Assembly: GCF_000142905.1 (NCBI RefSeq) | Contig: NW_013657678.1 | Coordinates: 592,974-656,973 of the forward strand | DNA length: 64,000 nt | Direction: 5' to 3' | Origin: Thecamonas trahens ATCC 50062 | Lineage: Eukaryota > Apusozoa > Apusomonadida > Apusomonadidae | Part shown: in pieces, positions 9,637 through 18,907 of the stretch | Layout: every line of letters begins with the position of its first letter | Position numbering within the stretch: the first letter of the stretch is position 1 | The notes under the pieces: model-generated | Told to the model about the DNA's origin: nothing | The model's database searches: none | Seen by the model: the letters and a program-made list of their open reading frames with translations, nothing else | Program-made: the position numbers and the translations under genes

Positions 9637-10989
9637 TCAGCTGGTGAACGAAAGCAGAGCCTCGAGCGCCTGGCGGTCGGCGGCCGAGGAGGAAGCAGCA
9701 GTGGCGGCAGCCGGTGCACAGCGCTTGCGCTTGCGCGACGACTTGGGTGATGCTGTTGTCTTGGCCTGCTTGGCTTGCTTGGCCTTCTCGGCCTGCTTGG
9801 CCTGCTTGGCAGGTGGGAACGGGCGGGCGGGCGGCAGAGCAGACGCCGGTACAGGCGCTGATTGAAGCGGCGACGGTGCCGGCATGGTGTGCGGCGGGGC
9901 AAGCAGCGGAAACGCGTGCTGACCTTGATAGACAGGAGGAGCAACAGCGCTCTGGGCCTGCATAGCCATCATTGAGTTCGACGAGGAGGGCGTGCCCATA
10001 GACATCATGCCCATGGCCTGCGACGAAGAAATGTACGAGCCAAACTGCGACGAGAGCATCTGCTGCGCGTGCATCGGGTTGCCAAACGGCGATGGCGACG
10101 ACGTGGGATAGAGCGGCTGCTGCATGGTTCCCATGCCCATCGACATGCCGAGTGACGAACCACCCAAGCCCATCATGTACAGCTGCTGCGCCTGCTGCTG
10201 CGCCTGCTGCTGTGCCTGCTGCTGCTGGCGGATCCACTCGGCCTCCTTCAGCCGCTGCAGCATGAGCTGTTGCTGCTGCAGCTGCTGCTGCTGAAGAATG
10301 AGCAGCTGCTGCGCCTGCTGCGCCTGAGCATGGGCTGCGGCCTGCGCCTGCATCTGCGCAAGCTTGGCCTGTTGGGCCAGCTGCTGCGCCTGTGTCGGAT
10401 GGATCGGCACCGTCGGGTTAATGTGGCCTGCGGCGGCAGCGGCAGCAGCAACGGCGGCCGGGAAGAGGGCGGCGGCTTCGTTAGGCGTCGGCACGTTGCC
10501 ACTCTCGCCAGCCGTAACGCCGACCGCGACCGGGGCGGTCGGCGGAGTGTGCGACCGGTTGCGGACCGAGCCGCCGGAGGACTCGCGGACAACAGCAGCG
10601 GCGGCGGCAAGACCAGCATCCGCCACACGCGCGCTGGTTGCCTTGAGAGCATGGTGTTGTGCCCTGTTGATGAGTTCTGAGAACGGCATGAGGTTCCACT
10701 TCTTTTGCCGCTTGGCCGGCGGCTCGTCCGGATCGGATCCCGACGCATCTGACAACGATTGCGAGATAGATCCAGGCGATCTTGCACCAAGTTGCGAGTC
10801 TTGGGGAGCAAGCGTAGTGGCTTGGCCCGAGCCTGAATGCAAGGCAGCCTTGGACATCATGGCTGCGTTCGGCCGTGGCAGCGGCGGAGCGAGGAGCTCG
10901 CTGTTGGCCCGCAATTTGCCGGTCTTCATCACATTCGCCAACGAGTTGGCAGCAAACGTAGAAAAGTCAAACTTGTCAACAACGTCCAT
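9637..10989 (-). CDS. Gln-rich nuclear-type protein
   Basis: About 450 residues from the ATG at 10989 (MDVVDKFDFSTFAANSLANVM). An N-terminal folded-looking segment precedes a basic nuclear-signal-like motif (PPAKRQKKW) and a short helix (FSELINRAQHHAL). A long Ala/Gln-rich region with poly-Gln runs follows, then a Met/Ser/Gly-rich stretch, and the end is basic (SSRKRKR) with a short helix QALEALLSF. The composition resembles transcriptional co-regulators. No DNA-binding domain is recognisable. The start lies about 50 bp from a poly-G tract and assembly gap, so an upstream exon could be missing. Confidence 0.65.
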   Translation of the reverse strand: MDVVDKFDFSTFAANSLANVMKTGKLRANSELLAPPLPRPNAAMMSKAALHSGSGQATTLAPQDSQLGARSPGSISQSLSDASGSDPDEPPAKRQKKWNLMPFSELINRAQHHALKATSARVADAGLAAAAAVVRESSGGSVRNRSHTPPTAPVAVGVTAGESGNVPTPNEAAALFPAAVAAAAAAAGHINPTVPIHPTQAQQLAQQAKLAQMQAQAAAHAQAQQAQQLLILQQQQLQQQQLMLQRLKEAEWIRQQQQAQQQAQQQAQQLYMMGLGGSSLGMSMGMGTMQQPLYPTSSPSPFGNPMHAQQMLSSQFGSYISSSQAMGMMSMGTPSSSNSMMAMQAQSAVAPPVYQGQHAFPLLAPPHTMPAPSPLQSAPVPASALPPARPFPPAKQAKQAEKAKQAKQAKTTASPKSSRKRKRCAPAAATAASSSAADRQALEALLSFTS

Positions 10990-11039
10990 GACAACAACAA
11001 TTTGACCGGCTGACAATAGGGCGGGGGGGGGGGGGGGGG

Positions 11040-11139
11040 NNNNNNNNNNNNNNNNNNNNNNNNNNNNNNNNNNNNNNNNNNNNNNNNNNNNNNNNNNNNN
11101 NNNNNNNNNNNNNNNNNNNNNNNNNNNNNNNNNNNNNNN
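11040..11139. other. Assembly gap (100 N)
   Basis: Exactly 100 Ns, flanked by a run of about 18 G on one side and GGGGAGGGGGG on the other. The round length marks a gap of unknown size in a poly-G tract. Confidence 0.98.
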
Positions 11140-11804
11140 GGGGGAGGGGGGATTGCTGTTTCCGTCGAGTAAGATGAGTATGAGAGCTATGCTCTGTTGA
11201 CGGTGGTGGTGCGGAGCGGGGCAGGAGGTGCGGGAAAAAGGGGCGACGGTGGAGCCAATTGAGATCGAACAAAAATGGCTGAACCATCTATTGACTCGAG
11301 ATGAACGAACGTTTGCCGCAACAGGCAAGTGCGGGATAGTGGCAGATACGAAAACACCCTAAGAATACAAAATATGCAACGCGCCGAGTCAAATGAAATG
11401 GCAATTGGCAGATTTCCGCACTACGAGGGGGGAAGAACTTGGCCAGGCCATGGGGATGGCCTTGCACCAGGAATATGTTTCCTACATGTACATCATGAAA
11501 TGGAAAGCAAGAGTATATACCACAGCGGGTAGAAAGTCGCGTAGGGCGCTTCAATTTCGGGTGCATAGGCTGGTCGGGGGGCAATGAGCTTGTGCGTACC
11601 TCTGCGGCTTGCGGTCAAACGGGAGACAGATGCGGACTTGGATGACGACGATTAAATCCCCGCACACGCGCCAATTTGATTACGTCAGTAATGGGTGTCC
11701 GTTTGGTCATTTATGGCCGCAGACGGGACAGTGCCAAATGACCTGGGGATTCCCTGCATCCGGTCAAGTCTCTTGATCTGGCAGGTAAGGGAGGAAGGTT
11801 GTCG
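11140..11804. other. Non-coding interval downstream of the kinase gene
   Basis: About 660 bp with locally lower GC content and only short frames (under about 100 codons) without domain content. It probably holds the kinase 3' UTR and, up to the gap, the promoter of the Gln-rich gene. No RNA gene was recognised. Confidence 0.55.
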
Positions 11805-12543
11805 TCATGCCCACCGCGATGCGAGCGGTGCCAGCGCCGCTGGCCGCATCGGGGCGGCGCGGTGTGGGCTGCCTCGGCCGTAGACCGAGCCGCGCAGCCG
11901 CGGTGAGGCTTCGGCTGGCTTACGAGAGGCGGCGATGCGCTTTTGCGAGTAAGGCGAGACGTAGGCACCACCGCGGCCGTTGCTGCGGAGCGGGTCCAGT
12001 CGGCGAGCCGGCGAGGGTGAGGCATAGGCCGAGAGGTTGCCGCGGCCAAGGCCACGGTTAGGAGCGGTGCGCCCACGCCCACGCCCACGCCCGCGTCCGC
12101 GTCCGCGTCCGCGTCCACGCCCGCGTCCGCGTCCACGCCCTCGTCCGCGTCCGCGTCCGAGGCCCGACGTGTTGACCACCGCGGGTGACGGCGCGTGTCC
12201 ACCAATGGCGAGCCGTGTGCCCTGCGAGACGAACGAGGGCGGGGCGCGCGGAGGCGAGGCAGTATGCCCGCTGGCACCGGTGGTGGCAGACGGGCCAGCA
12301 ATCGACGGGAGGCTCGGCGCCGCGCTGGGGTGCTGCGGCGCGCCGTGGGCGTGGAGCGCATGCGGCGAGATGGAGGAGGCCACAAGCGGGGGCGGGCCGG
12401 CAGCCGGACCCATGAGCTTGGCCTGTGCCACTTGTGAAGCACGGAGGGCGGAGGCATGGGCGGAGGCTGCGGCTGGACCGCCGAGCAGCTGGCCCTGGGC
12501 CATGTTCTGGCGGGCGAGCCCGTTGGCGAGGAGAGGCGACGTC

Positions 12544-12578
<35 letters not shown>

Positions 12579-13607
12579 CTTGAGGTGAGCTTGGATGAGC
12601 TGCATCGGCTGAGGGCCGGGAAGGCCCGGATGCGGGGCGAGCGAAGCGTGGTTGATGGCAAACGGCGCCGGGGCTGGGCCCTTGGACGGCTTGGGTGGGC
12701 CCTTGGCAGCTTTGCGTTGCTGGTCGGCGCTGTAGAGCTCTTTGAAGAACGGGTGGCGGAGAGCCTCGCGGGCGGTGTAGCGAGCCTCCGGGTCGTAGGC
12801 GAGGAGCTTTGCGAGCAAGTCGACGCATTCCTTGGACTGTTTCGTGAGCAGAGAAGCAAGCCCGGTGCCTTTCTGGGGCGGAAAGTCGAACGAGATGTGG
12901 CCGGACGAGTGGCGCTTGAAGCCCTCGAGGACGGCCTTGGGCGGAGTGCCGAGGATTTTGTGGATCTTGTTGATCTGGTCGAGCTCGTCCTTGCCTGGGA
13001 ACAGCGGGTAGCGGGTCATGATCTCAAAGAACACGCAGCCGACGCCCCAGATGTCCATCTTGTAGTTGTAGTAGCCGTCGGTGAGGAGGCACTCTGGCGC
13101 CCGATACCAGCGAGTGGAGATGTACTCGGTGTACGGCTGTTTGGAGTAGATGCCGCGGCAGGAGCCAAAGTCGGCGAGCTTGAGCTTGGTCTCGTCGCGG
13201 ATGAGGATGTTCTCGGGCTTGATGTCGCGGTGAAAAATACCGTTGCGGTGCATGTGATCCATGCTCTTCATCAGCTGATACATGTACGACTTGACGCGAT
13301 GATCTGGCAAGTTTGTCCTCCGCCCTCGGATGAGCTCGTACAAGTTCATGTCGAGGAGTTCAAAGACGAGGGCGAGGCGGCCCGTCTGCCGATCGTACAG
13401 CACCTCTTGCAGCTTGACAATGTTTGCATTCGGCGAGAGGCGGCGAAGAGCTTGGATCTCTCGGAGATTATTGACTTGATCAATGGAATCAAACGAGGTC
13501 TTCATTCGCTTGATAGCCACATACTTGCCCGTCTTGACAACCTGTGCCTTGACCACCTCGGAGAAGGTACCCTCACCCTTCTTGCCCAAGAACTTGTACT
13601 TGTGCAT
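11805..13607 (-). CDS. MOK-type (MAK/ICK/MOK family) Ser/Thr protein kinase
   Basis: 600 residues from the ATG at 13607 (MHKYKFLGKKGEGTF). The kinase domain spans about residues 4-290: glycine loop GKKGEGTFSEV, VAIK lysine K33, catalytic loop HRDIKPEN, DFG, and activation loop TEYISTRWYRAPE with the MAPK-like TEY dual-phosphorylation site. GYYNYKMDIWGVGCVFFE and the FPGKDELDQINKIHKILGTP stretch match MOK (RAGE-1) most closely. Relatives in this family limit cilium length and act in intraflagellar transport, so a flagellar role is expected. The roughly 300-residue tail is poly-Gln then Ala/Pro-rich, followed by an uninterrupted Arg-Gly repeat of about 16 dipeptides and a basic end; such an RG tail is not usual for MOK. 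No intron or frame break is present. Confidence 0.9.
12067..12165. repeat. CG-rich 6/12-bp repeat encoding Arg-Gly tract
   Basis: Near-perfect tandem CGCCCA/CGTCCG hexamers inside the kinase gene. On the minus strand they read as an alternating Gly-Arg tract. The array should be prone to length variation. Confidence 0.85.
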
Positions 13608-14275
13608 AACTACCAATCCTCCCTCCTGTACCAGCTCAACTACCCCCTCCCCTCCACACTCTCTCTCACTCTCTCACACACAAACGAGACGAGCGATACT
13701 ACCGCTTTCCCCTCTCTCCCCTCCCGCTGCCTCCAGCCCCCGCCCCGCCCTCCCCATTCGCCTGCTAATGAACTGACCGTTGAACTGTGCTGGAACTCCC
13801 CCCGCCCCGCCCCGCCACCCTCTCCACCACCACCACCACCACCAACGATTAATTGTTGGTGATGATAAATATGGAATGGCAAACGGGGGAGGAAAGGATT
13901 GGAAAATATTGTTGTTGCCGGTTTGGCGCCCACAACCATTTCCATCACTGCAGCAGAATCTTGATGCGTGTGAACATGAACCTGCGACAGAAGATCATGT
14001 ACATGTGTGGTTGATCATGCCAATCGATGTGATGCTGTGGGCATGGAAGGCTGGCGTAGGTACATTGTGCGGATCTCTTGATACCCCTCGAGCCAGTCTG
14101 GGGATGGCATGCGAGGAAAGGCCATTTGTTCGCCAGCTGGCAAACGATTCAGGCGCAGCCGAGCGAGGGCGAGCGAGGGCGAGCGGGCGAGCTCTGCACC
14201 GAGAGCCACCCACATACCTGAACCATACCTTGAGACCAAACCTCGCCAGCAGCAGCCACTGCTCTGACCAAGGCT
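13608..14275. other. Divergent promoter interval, kinase / NAD kinase
   Basis: About 670 bp without a gene. 13620-13860 is strongly pyrimidine-rich on the plus strand with (CCA)n at its end. A near-palindrome follows at 13842-13859. 14160-14190 has GAGCGAGGGC direct repeats. Confidence 0.55.
13842..13859. promoter_or_regulatory. 18-bp near-palindrome upstream of the MOK gene
   Basis: CCAACGATTAATTGTTGG is an inverted repeat with one mismatched pair, about 235 bp upstream of the kinase start. It shares AACGATTAA with the six-copy repeat at 40979-41154. A regulatory role is only inferred from symmetry and position. Confidence 0.3.
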
Positions 14276-14368
14276 ATGCTCCCTGCACTTCGTAGGGTGG
14301 TATGGACCCAGGTGCTGGGGCATTGGCGAGGAGGGCCAGTATGGCGTCGTGTACGGTCGGCGATGACG

Positions 14369-14430
<62 letters not shown>

Positions 14431-15715
14431 GACGACGACGACGACGATGAGGAGGGGGAGAAGGACGAGGTTGTTGGGCAAGTACCCATCACCGTTGTCA
14501 CCATATGGAGAGGTCGGCAGGAGCATGGTGGGCATGGGTGTAGGCATGGGTAGTATTCGGTGGTCAACAACTGCGACCATTGAAACGCTCTCAAGTCCAT
14601 TGACTCTCGACGATATGCCCGGCGTTGGCGGCCGTGGCTATCTCCCGCATGACGTGCAGGATGGCGATCAGCTGCGTGTTCTGTTTGTGGTCAAGCGGCA
14701 TGATGCCGGTACGGCTGCCTTTGCTGCATCGGTCATCGACTGGCTCCACTCCTCGGCCTCGCCCCCGGTCCAGTGCTTCATTGAGCCGACCGCAGCAGGC
14801 CCCACCGGCGAGCCGGTCCTCGTCCGCCGAGCGCCGTCTGTAGCCACGCTTGGCCGTCGCGGCTGGCAAACGAACATCGATCTGGTTGTGGTGTGTGGCG
14901 GCGATGGCACGCTCCTCCATGCCCAGACCCTGTTCCAGGGCCCAGCTCCGCCGTTGGCCGCCTTTTCGTGCGGCTCGCTCGGCTTCCTCATGCCGTTCAA
15001 GCCGCCCGAGGCGCGAGTCGTCCTCGAGGCTATCCTCTCGGGCTCGCTTGGTGTCCTTCGGCGCTCACGGCTCGAGTATGCCATCGAGCACGTGCTAGAC
15101 GTCGGCGACGGCGAGGCGCCAGTCTCGACCCAGGTCGCCCCGGCCATGCAGATCCTCAACGAGGTGGTCATCAAGCGACCGCACGACTTTCTAGGCGGTG
15201 TCACCGAAATCGCCTGCGGCATCGACGGCAACGAGCTGGCTCGTTTCCAGGGCGACGGCCTCATCGTGGCCACCCCTACTGGCTCGACCGCGTACTCGAT
15301 GGCTACCGGCGGCTCGATCGTTCACCCCTCCATCGACTGCATCCTTGTCTCGCCGCTCTGCTCCATGACCCTCTCCTCTCGCCCGATCATACTCCCGGGC
15401 TCCGCCACTGTCACTCTCTCGCCGCTCAAGTCAGCTGCCTTTCTCGAAGGTCGTTGGGGTCAGCGGCTTGAGCCGCGCGACGTCGTCGTCATCACCCGCT
15501 CGCCCTACCCGCTCTACACCTACCTCCGCTCCGGCATCACCAACAACTGGGTAGCAGACCTCTCTGAGAACCTCATGTACGAACGCCAGGTCCGAGTCCA
15601 CGCCCGCTACTCGCCCACCGACCCAGCAGTTTTTGCCTCGCAGTTTGAGACACCACCGCGGACTCGCAAGGTCACTGCCTCACTCTCGCCGCCCGCGGTC
15701 AAGCCGGAGAGCTAG
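14276..15715 (+). CDS. NAD kinase (ATP-NAD kinase)
   Basis: Phosphorylates NAD+ to NADP+. The catalytic region spans about residues 130-460: GGDGTLLH (about 207), the NE pair in LNEVVIKRP, and the Gly/Thr-rich NAD-binding loop TPTGSTAYSMATGGSIVHP. The C-terminal beta region (SRPIILPGSATVTL) is complete. The start is uncertain. The ATG at 14276 gives an N-terminus rich in Arg, Thr and Ala without acidic residues, which would suit a mitochondrial presequence, but it runs through a trinucleotide tract that encodes Asp/Gly in another frame. An internal start at one of the later Met codons, or an upstream exon, is possible. The stop codon overlaps that of the convergent ankyrin gene in the shared palindrome CTAG. 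Confidence 0.88.
14364..14446. repeat. GAC/GGC trinucleotide tract
   Basis: (GAC)n then (GGC)n then (GAC)n, about 83 bp, at the 5' end of the NAD kinase frame. It encodes Thr/Ala in the kinase frame and Asp/Gly in the frame opened by the ATG at 14302. Confidence 0.9.
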
Positions 15716-17476
15716 TCAGTAGCCGCCGGTTGCGTCCTCTCGTCGGCCTCGTCCGGCCTACCGCGCATCACCACCGACGTCCGCGACATCGTTGCTGCCC
15801 GCTTCAGCCCACCCCTGTCCGGCGAGCCGGTTTCAAGTGTCGGCTCCGAGCCGAGCTGGACAAGCTTGGCGTCCGGCTCGGCAAACCGCACGCTGGTCGA
15901 GCCGGCGGCGATCTTGTGTCGGGCGCGCACAAACCGCCGCTCCTCGGCCACTCGCAGCGCGTCCTTGATCCCGTACAGGTTCTTCTCGTCCGCAATGCCG
16001 TAGGGGGTGAGGCCCTCGAACGAGACGGCACGCACGTCTGCTCCGTACTCGAGAAGCAGCTCGACCATCGAGAGCGAGCCACCAGACGTCGCCACGTGCA
16101 GCGGCTGCGAGCCGCCTTGATCTGCTACGTTTGGGCTCGCGCCATGGACAAGCAGCCGTCGCGCCGCGTCGAGGTGGCCCTGGTACGCCGCGTTGAACAG
16201 CGCAGTCTGTCCGTACTTGTCGCGCTTCTCCAGATCCACGTCTGTCCGCATCAGCAAGTGGTCCATCAGCTCCAGGTGATTGAACCGTGCTGCCAGAATG
16301 AGCGCCGTGTCGCCGTCGTCGTCGTTGTCGTTGACAGACACCCCCTTGTTCTCAATGAGCCACCGGACCGAGTCGACATCGCCGACTTTGGCCGCCTGCG
16401 CAATCGAGCTGAACATGCCGTCGTCGCTGCCGTCGCTCGGGTGAGATCCCACTCTACGCTGCCGGCATCCGCCTGTCATGTCCCAGCCCGAGCGCCCTTG
16501 CACCGCCGAGCTGGTGGCCATATACCAGGGCGTGGAGAGCGGTCGGGAGCAGCGCAGAGACGTTGGCCATCGCCGCGTCGAGCTCGCGCGCCTTGGCCCG
16601 CCGCGCCGTCGCAAGCCGCCGTTGCACGATAAACTGCTCCTCGATCCCGATCCGCTCCGACTCGGCTTTGGCCACAGCTATGCGCTGCGCTTCTCGGGCT
16701 GCCGCTGCGGCCTTTCGCTTTGCTCGCCGCTGCACCCGCTCGGCCTGCGAGACGAGCGCGGCCTCCCGGGCCCGGATTGCTGACGCTACCCGCGCCTCCT
16801 CGTCCTCCATTGTCTCCTCTGTCTCGCCCTCGCCCACAACCATGGCCTGCGTCTCGCGCGGCGCCGTGACAAACGTCGCTCGTCTGGCCCGTGGCCCGCG
16901 CCCACCGCGCCCACGCCCGCGCCCACGCCCGCGCCCACGCCCGCGCCCACGCGCCGGCTTGTGATGCCTTGATCTCGGCTTGCGACGCGAGCTGGGCGGC
17001 GTAGGTGGTGGCTTGGGTACAGCCGCCAGCCGTGGTAGCCGCCGTCCTCCATCTGCTCCGCTCGCCCCACCAATCCGATAAATCCGTCGCCCGATGACCA
17101 CCGCCGCGGGTGTTCGCATCGCCCTCCTGTTGGTCATCAGCGCCTCCGACGGGCGGACAGGAAGTTCCGGAGGTGCTGCAAACCTCCGCCGCTTCTCTCT
17201 CATGCCACTACTTGCCCTCATCCTCTTCGCCAGCTCATATCGCTTCGTCCGTCCTCCACTCTGGCCGCATCCATCTTCCGCCAAATCCGCCGCCTCGTCC
17301 GCCGCCTGTGCCCCGTCGCTTCCGCTGTCCTCGCCCGAGCCAAGCACGAACTCGAGCTCCTCGTCTCGAGCTCCAGCACGACTCCCTCGGCTTCTCTTCC
17401 CTGCCGTCATGCAGTCCAACCGAGGTAGTGGCACTGTCATGAACGCAGGTCGCGGTATGAGCTCCTCGCCGCGCAT
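15712..17476 (-). CDS. Basic coiled-coil + ankyrin-repeat protein (probable intron)
   Basis: The C-terminal frame (to 15712) encodes at least four ankyrin repeats (motifs GDTALILAARFNHLELMDHLL, GQTALFNAAYQGHLDAARRLL, GSQPLHVATSGGSLSMVELLL, GLTPYGIADE) and a 70-residue tail. Upstream, a second frame (from the ATG at 17476 to about 16526) encodes an acidic N-terminus, an Arg-Gly repeat (nt 16900-16957) and a basic Ala/Arg/Glu coiled coil. A 67-nt GT-AG intron, 16525 to 16459 (donor GTATAT, acceptor GGCAG), would join them in frame as TALHAL-RRVGSHPSD. I prefer one gene of about 560 residues because the ankyrin frame has no strong start of its own. Two separate genes remain possible, with the ankyrin one starting at about 16480 or 16416. 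Confidence 0.65.
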
Positions 17477-17988
17477 GGTGATGGCTGCTCGTGCGAGGAG
17501 TGGCCGTTCCCCGGGGCGCCGTCGTCTGCAGTCGAGCAGATCATTTGGAATCGAGGAAGAAAGGCTACAGTGGATGCAGGATCGGTGAAGATGGTGAAGA
17601 TGGGGGATGCGTCGAGGGGTGGGGAGGTGGGCTCAGGTGGGGGGAGGGGAGAGAGAGCATGACAAGTTTGGCAGAGTAAAAATACTTTGATCAGTGATCG
17701 GCATGCCACGTGGGGGAGTGCACAGCATGTAGGAACTTGCCGTGCGTGATGTAGCAAACACACACAATGGTGCCTTCAAGGAAGACTCAAACCAGTAGCA
17801 GCAGTCATAGTGTCTGATGAACGTAATTTGTCTCCCATCCCTTCCCTCCTGCCCGTCCATCGCTCGCCTATCCTACGCCGATCCGAGAAAAGGGCGTGCC
17901 GCTCGTGCCAGGCGGCCGACTTTGCATGAGATGGCTCTGCTGGCGAGCGCCTTTCCGGGACGAGAGCGACGACGTACACCGCTCTTGA
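17477..17988. other. Divergent promoter interval
   Basis: About 510 bp. Long frames on the minus strand here are antisense extensions of the oxygenase gene. AT-richer sequence at 17660-17700. Nothing specific was recognised. Confidence 0.5.
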
Positions 17989-18903
17989 ATGATGCAGAGG
18001 GGAGGGCGTATAGGGTGCGCGGTTATGGTGGCTGCGGCTCTGGCAGCTGTGACACTCCTGGCGGTGGTGGCGGCGGCGGCAGCGGTCGTGTCGGACGAGG
18101 CACCTGCCCTCTCGCGAGACGAGCTGGCGGCAACGGCGTGCAGCCTTCGGCGATTTTCGGCGCATGCAGTGGCGAACGACAAGAGTGTGCGCGAGGAGCT
18201 GTATGACGAGATCGACGGCGGACGACCGGTGGTTGTGACCGGACATACCTTTGATGAGCAGTTCTGGTCGATCGAGCATCTGGGGGAGGTCTTTCCGGGC
18301 TTGTACGACGTCAGCGACGACGTCAACGTGGCCGAGGATGAGGCCATGCGGGCGCAGTTGCGCGAGCACTACGACGTGCCCGAGTGGCTTAATCGTGATG
18401 GCTTGGTGCCGACGTTCGGATCGGACTATGTGTTTGTGGGACGGCTCATGGACGTCAACGACCGGCACATCGACTCGGGATGCGCCGTCTCGTTCTCGTT
18501 CCAGCTGGCCGGCGTCAAGCTGTGGGATCTGGACAACCCTGGCAACCGTAGCGCGGGCGCCGACGACTTTGATAGCTGCGTCCTCCACCCGGGCGATGTG
18601 CTTGTCTTTTATCCAGGCTGGTACCACGAGACGACCGTGCTCTCGGACGAACCCTCGCTCGCCATCTCGCTCTACTTTTCGTCGCCGGCCTGGAGTCTCA
18701 ACCGGTACTACGCGGCTTATGCCGACCATCTCTTGGCCATCCCCGAGTACTGTTCATGCTACAAGACGATGCTCCCGGAAACTGTCGACGATGCGGAGCT
18801 TGCCGCTGGCTACAAGGCCTCATGTGACTACATCCGCTCGCAAAAGTCGTTTATGGATGACGACGTGGTGCTGGATGGCAACTGTCCCGAGGGCTTTGCT
18901 TGA
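17989..18903 (+). CDS. Membrane-anchored/lumenal JmjC-like (cupin) Fe(II)/2-oxoglutarate oxygenase
   Basis: 304 residues with tandem ATGs at the start. Residues 8-36 are a signal anchor (CAVMVAAALAAVTLLAVVAAAAAVV). The rest is a cupin-like domain: DRHIDSG gives the HxD iron ligands H160 and D162, GVKLWDLDNP the conserved strand, and GDVLVFYPGWYHETT the distal ligand H213. C-terminal cysteines (EYCSCYKTM, ASCDYIR, GNCPEGFA) fit an oxidising secretory compartment. The fold and motif order match the small JmjC hydroxylases; substrate unknown. The stop lies 4 bp from the stop of the convergent Rab escort gene. Confidence 0.75.
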   Translation: MMQRGGRIGCAVMVAAALAAVTLLAVVAAAAAVVSDEAPALSRDELAATACSLRRFSAHAVANDKSVREELYDEIDGGRPVVVTGHTFDEQFWSIEHLGEVFPGLYDVSDDVNVAEDEAMRAQLREHYDVPEWLNRDGLVPTFGSDYVFVGRLMDVNDRHIDSGCAVSFSFQLAGVKLWDLDNPGNRSAGADDFDSCVLHPGDVLVFYPGWYHETTVLSDEPSLAISLYFSSPAWSLNRYYAAYADHLLAIPEYCSCYKTMLPETVDDAELAAGYKASCDYIRSQKSFMDDDVVLDGNCPEGFA

Positions 18904-18907
18904 TGGT

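Noticed and set aside
12456-13862. 468-codon plus-strand frame
   Set aside because: Antisense shadow of the kinase gene.
17776-18729. 317-codon minus-strand frame
   Set aside because: Antisense shadow of the oxygenase gene; no domain and atypical residue composition.
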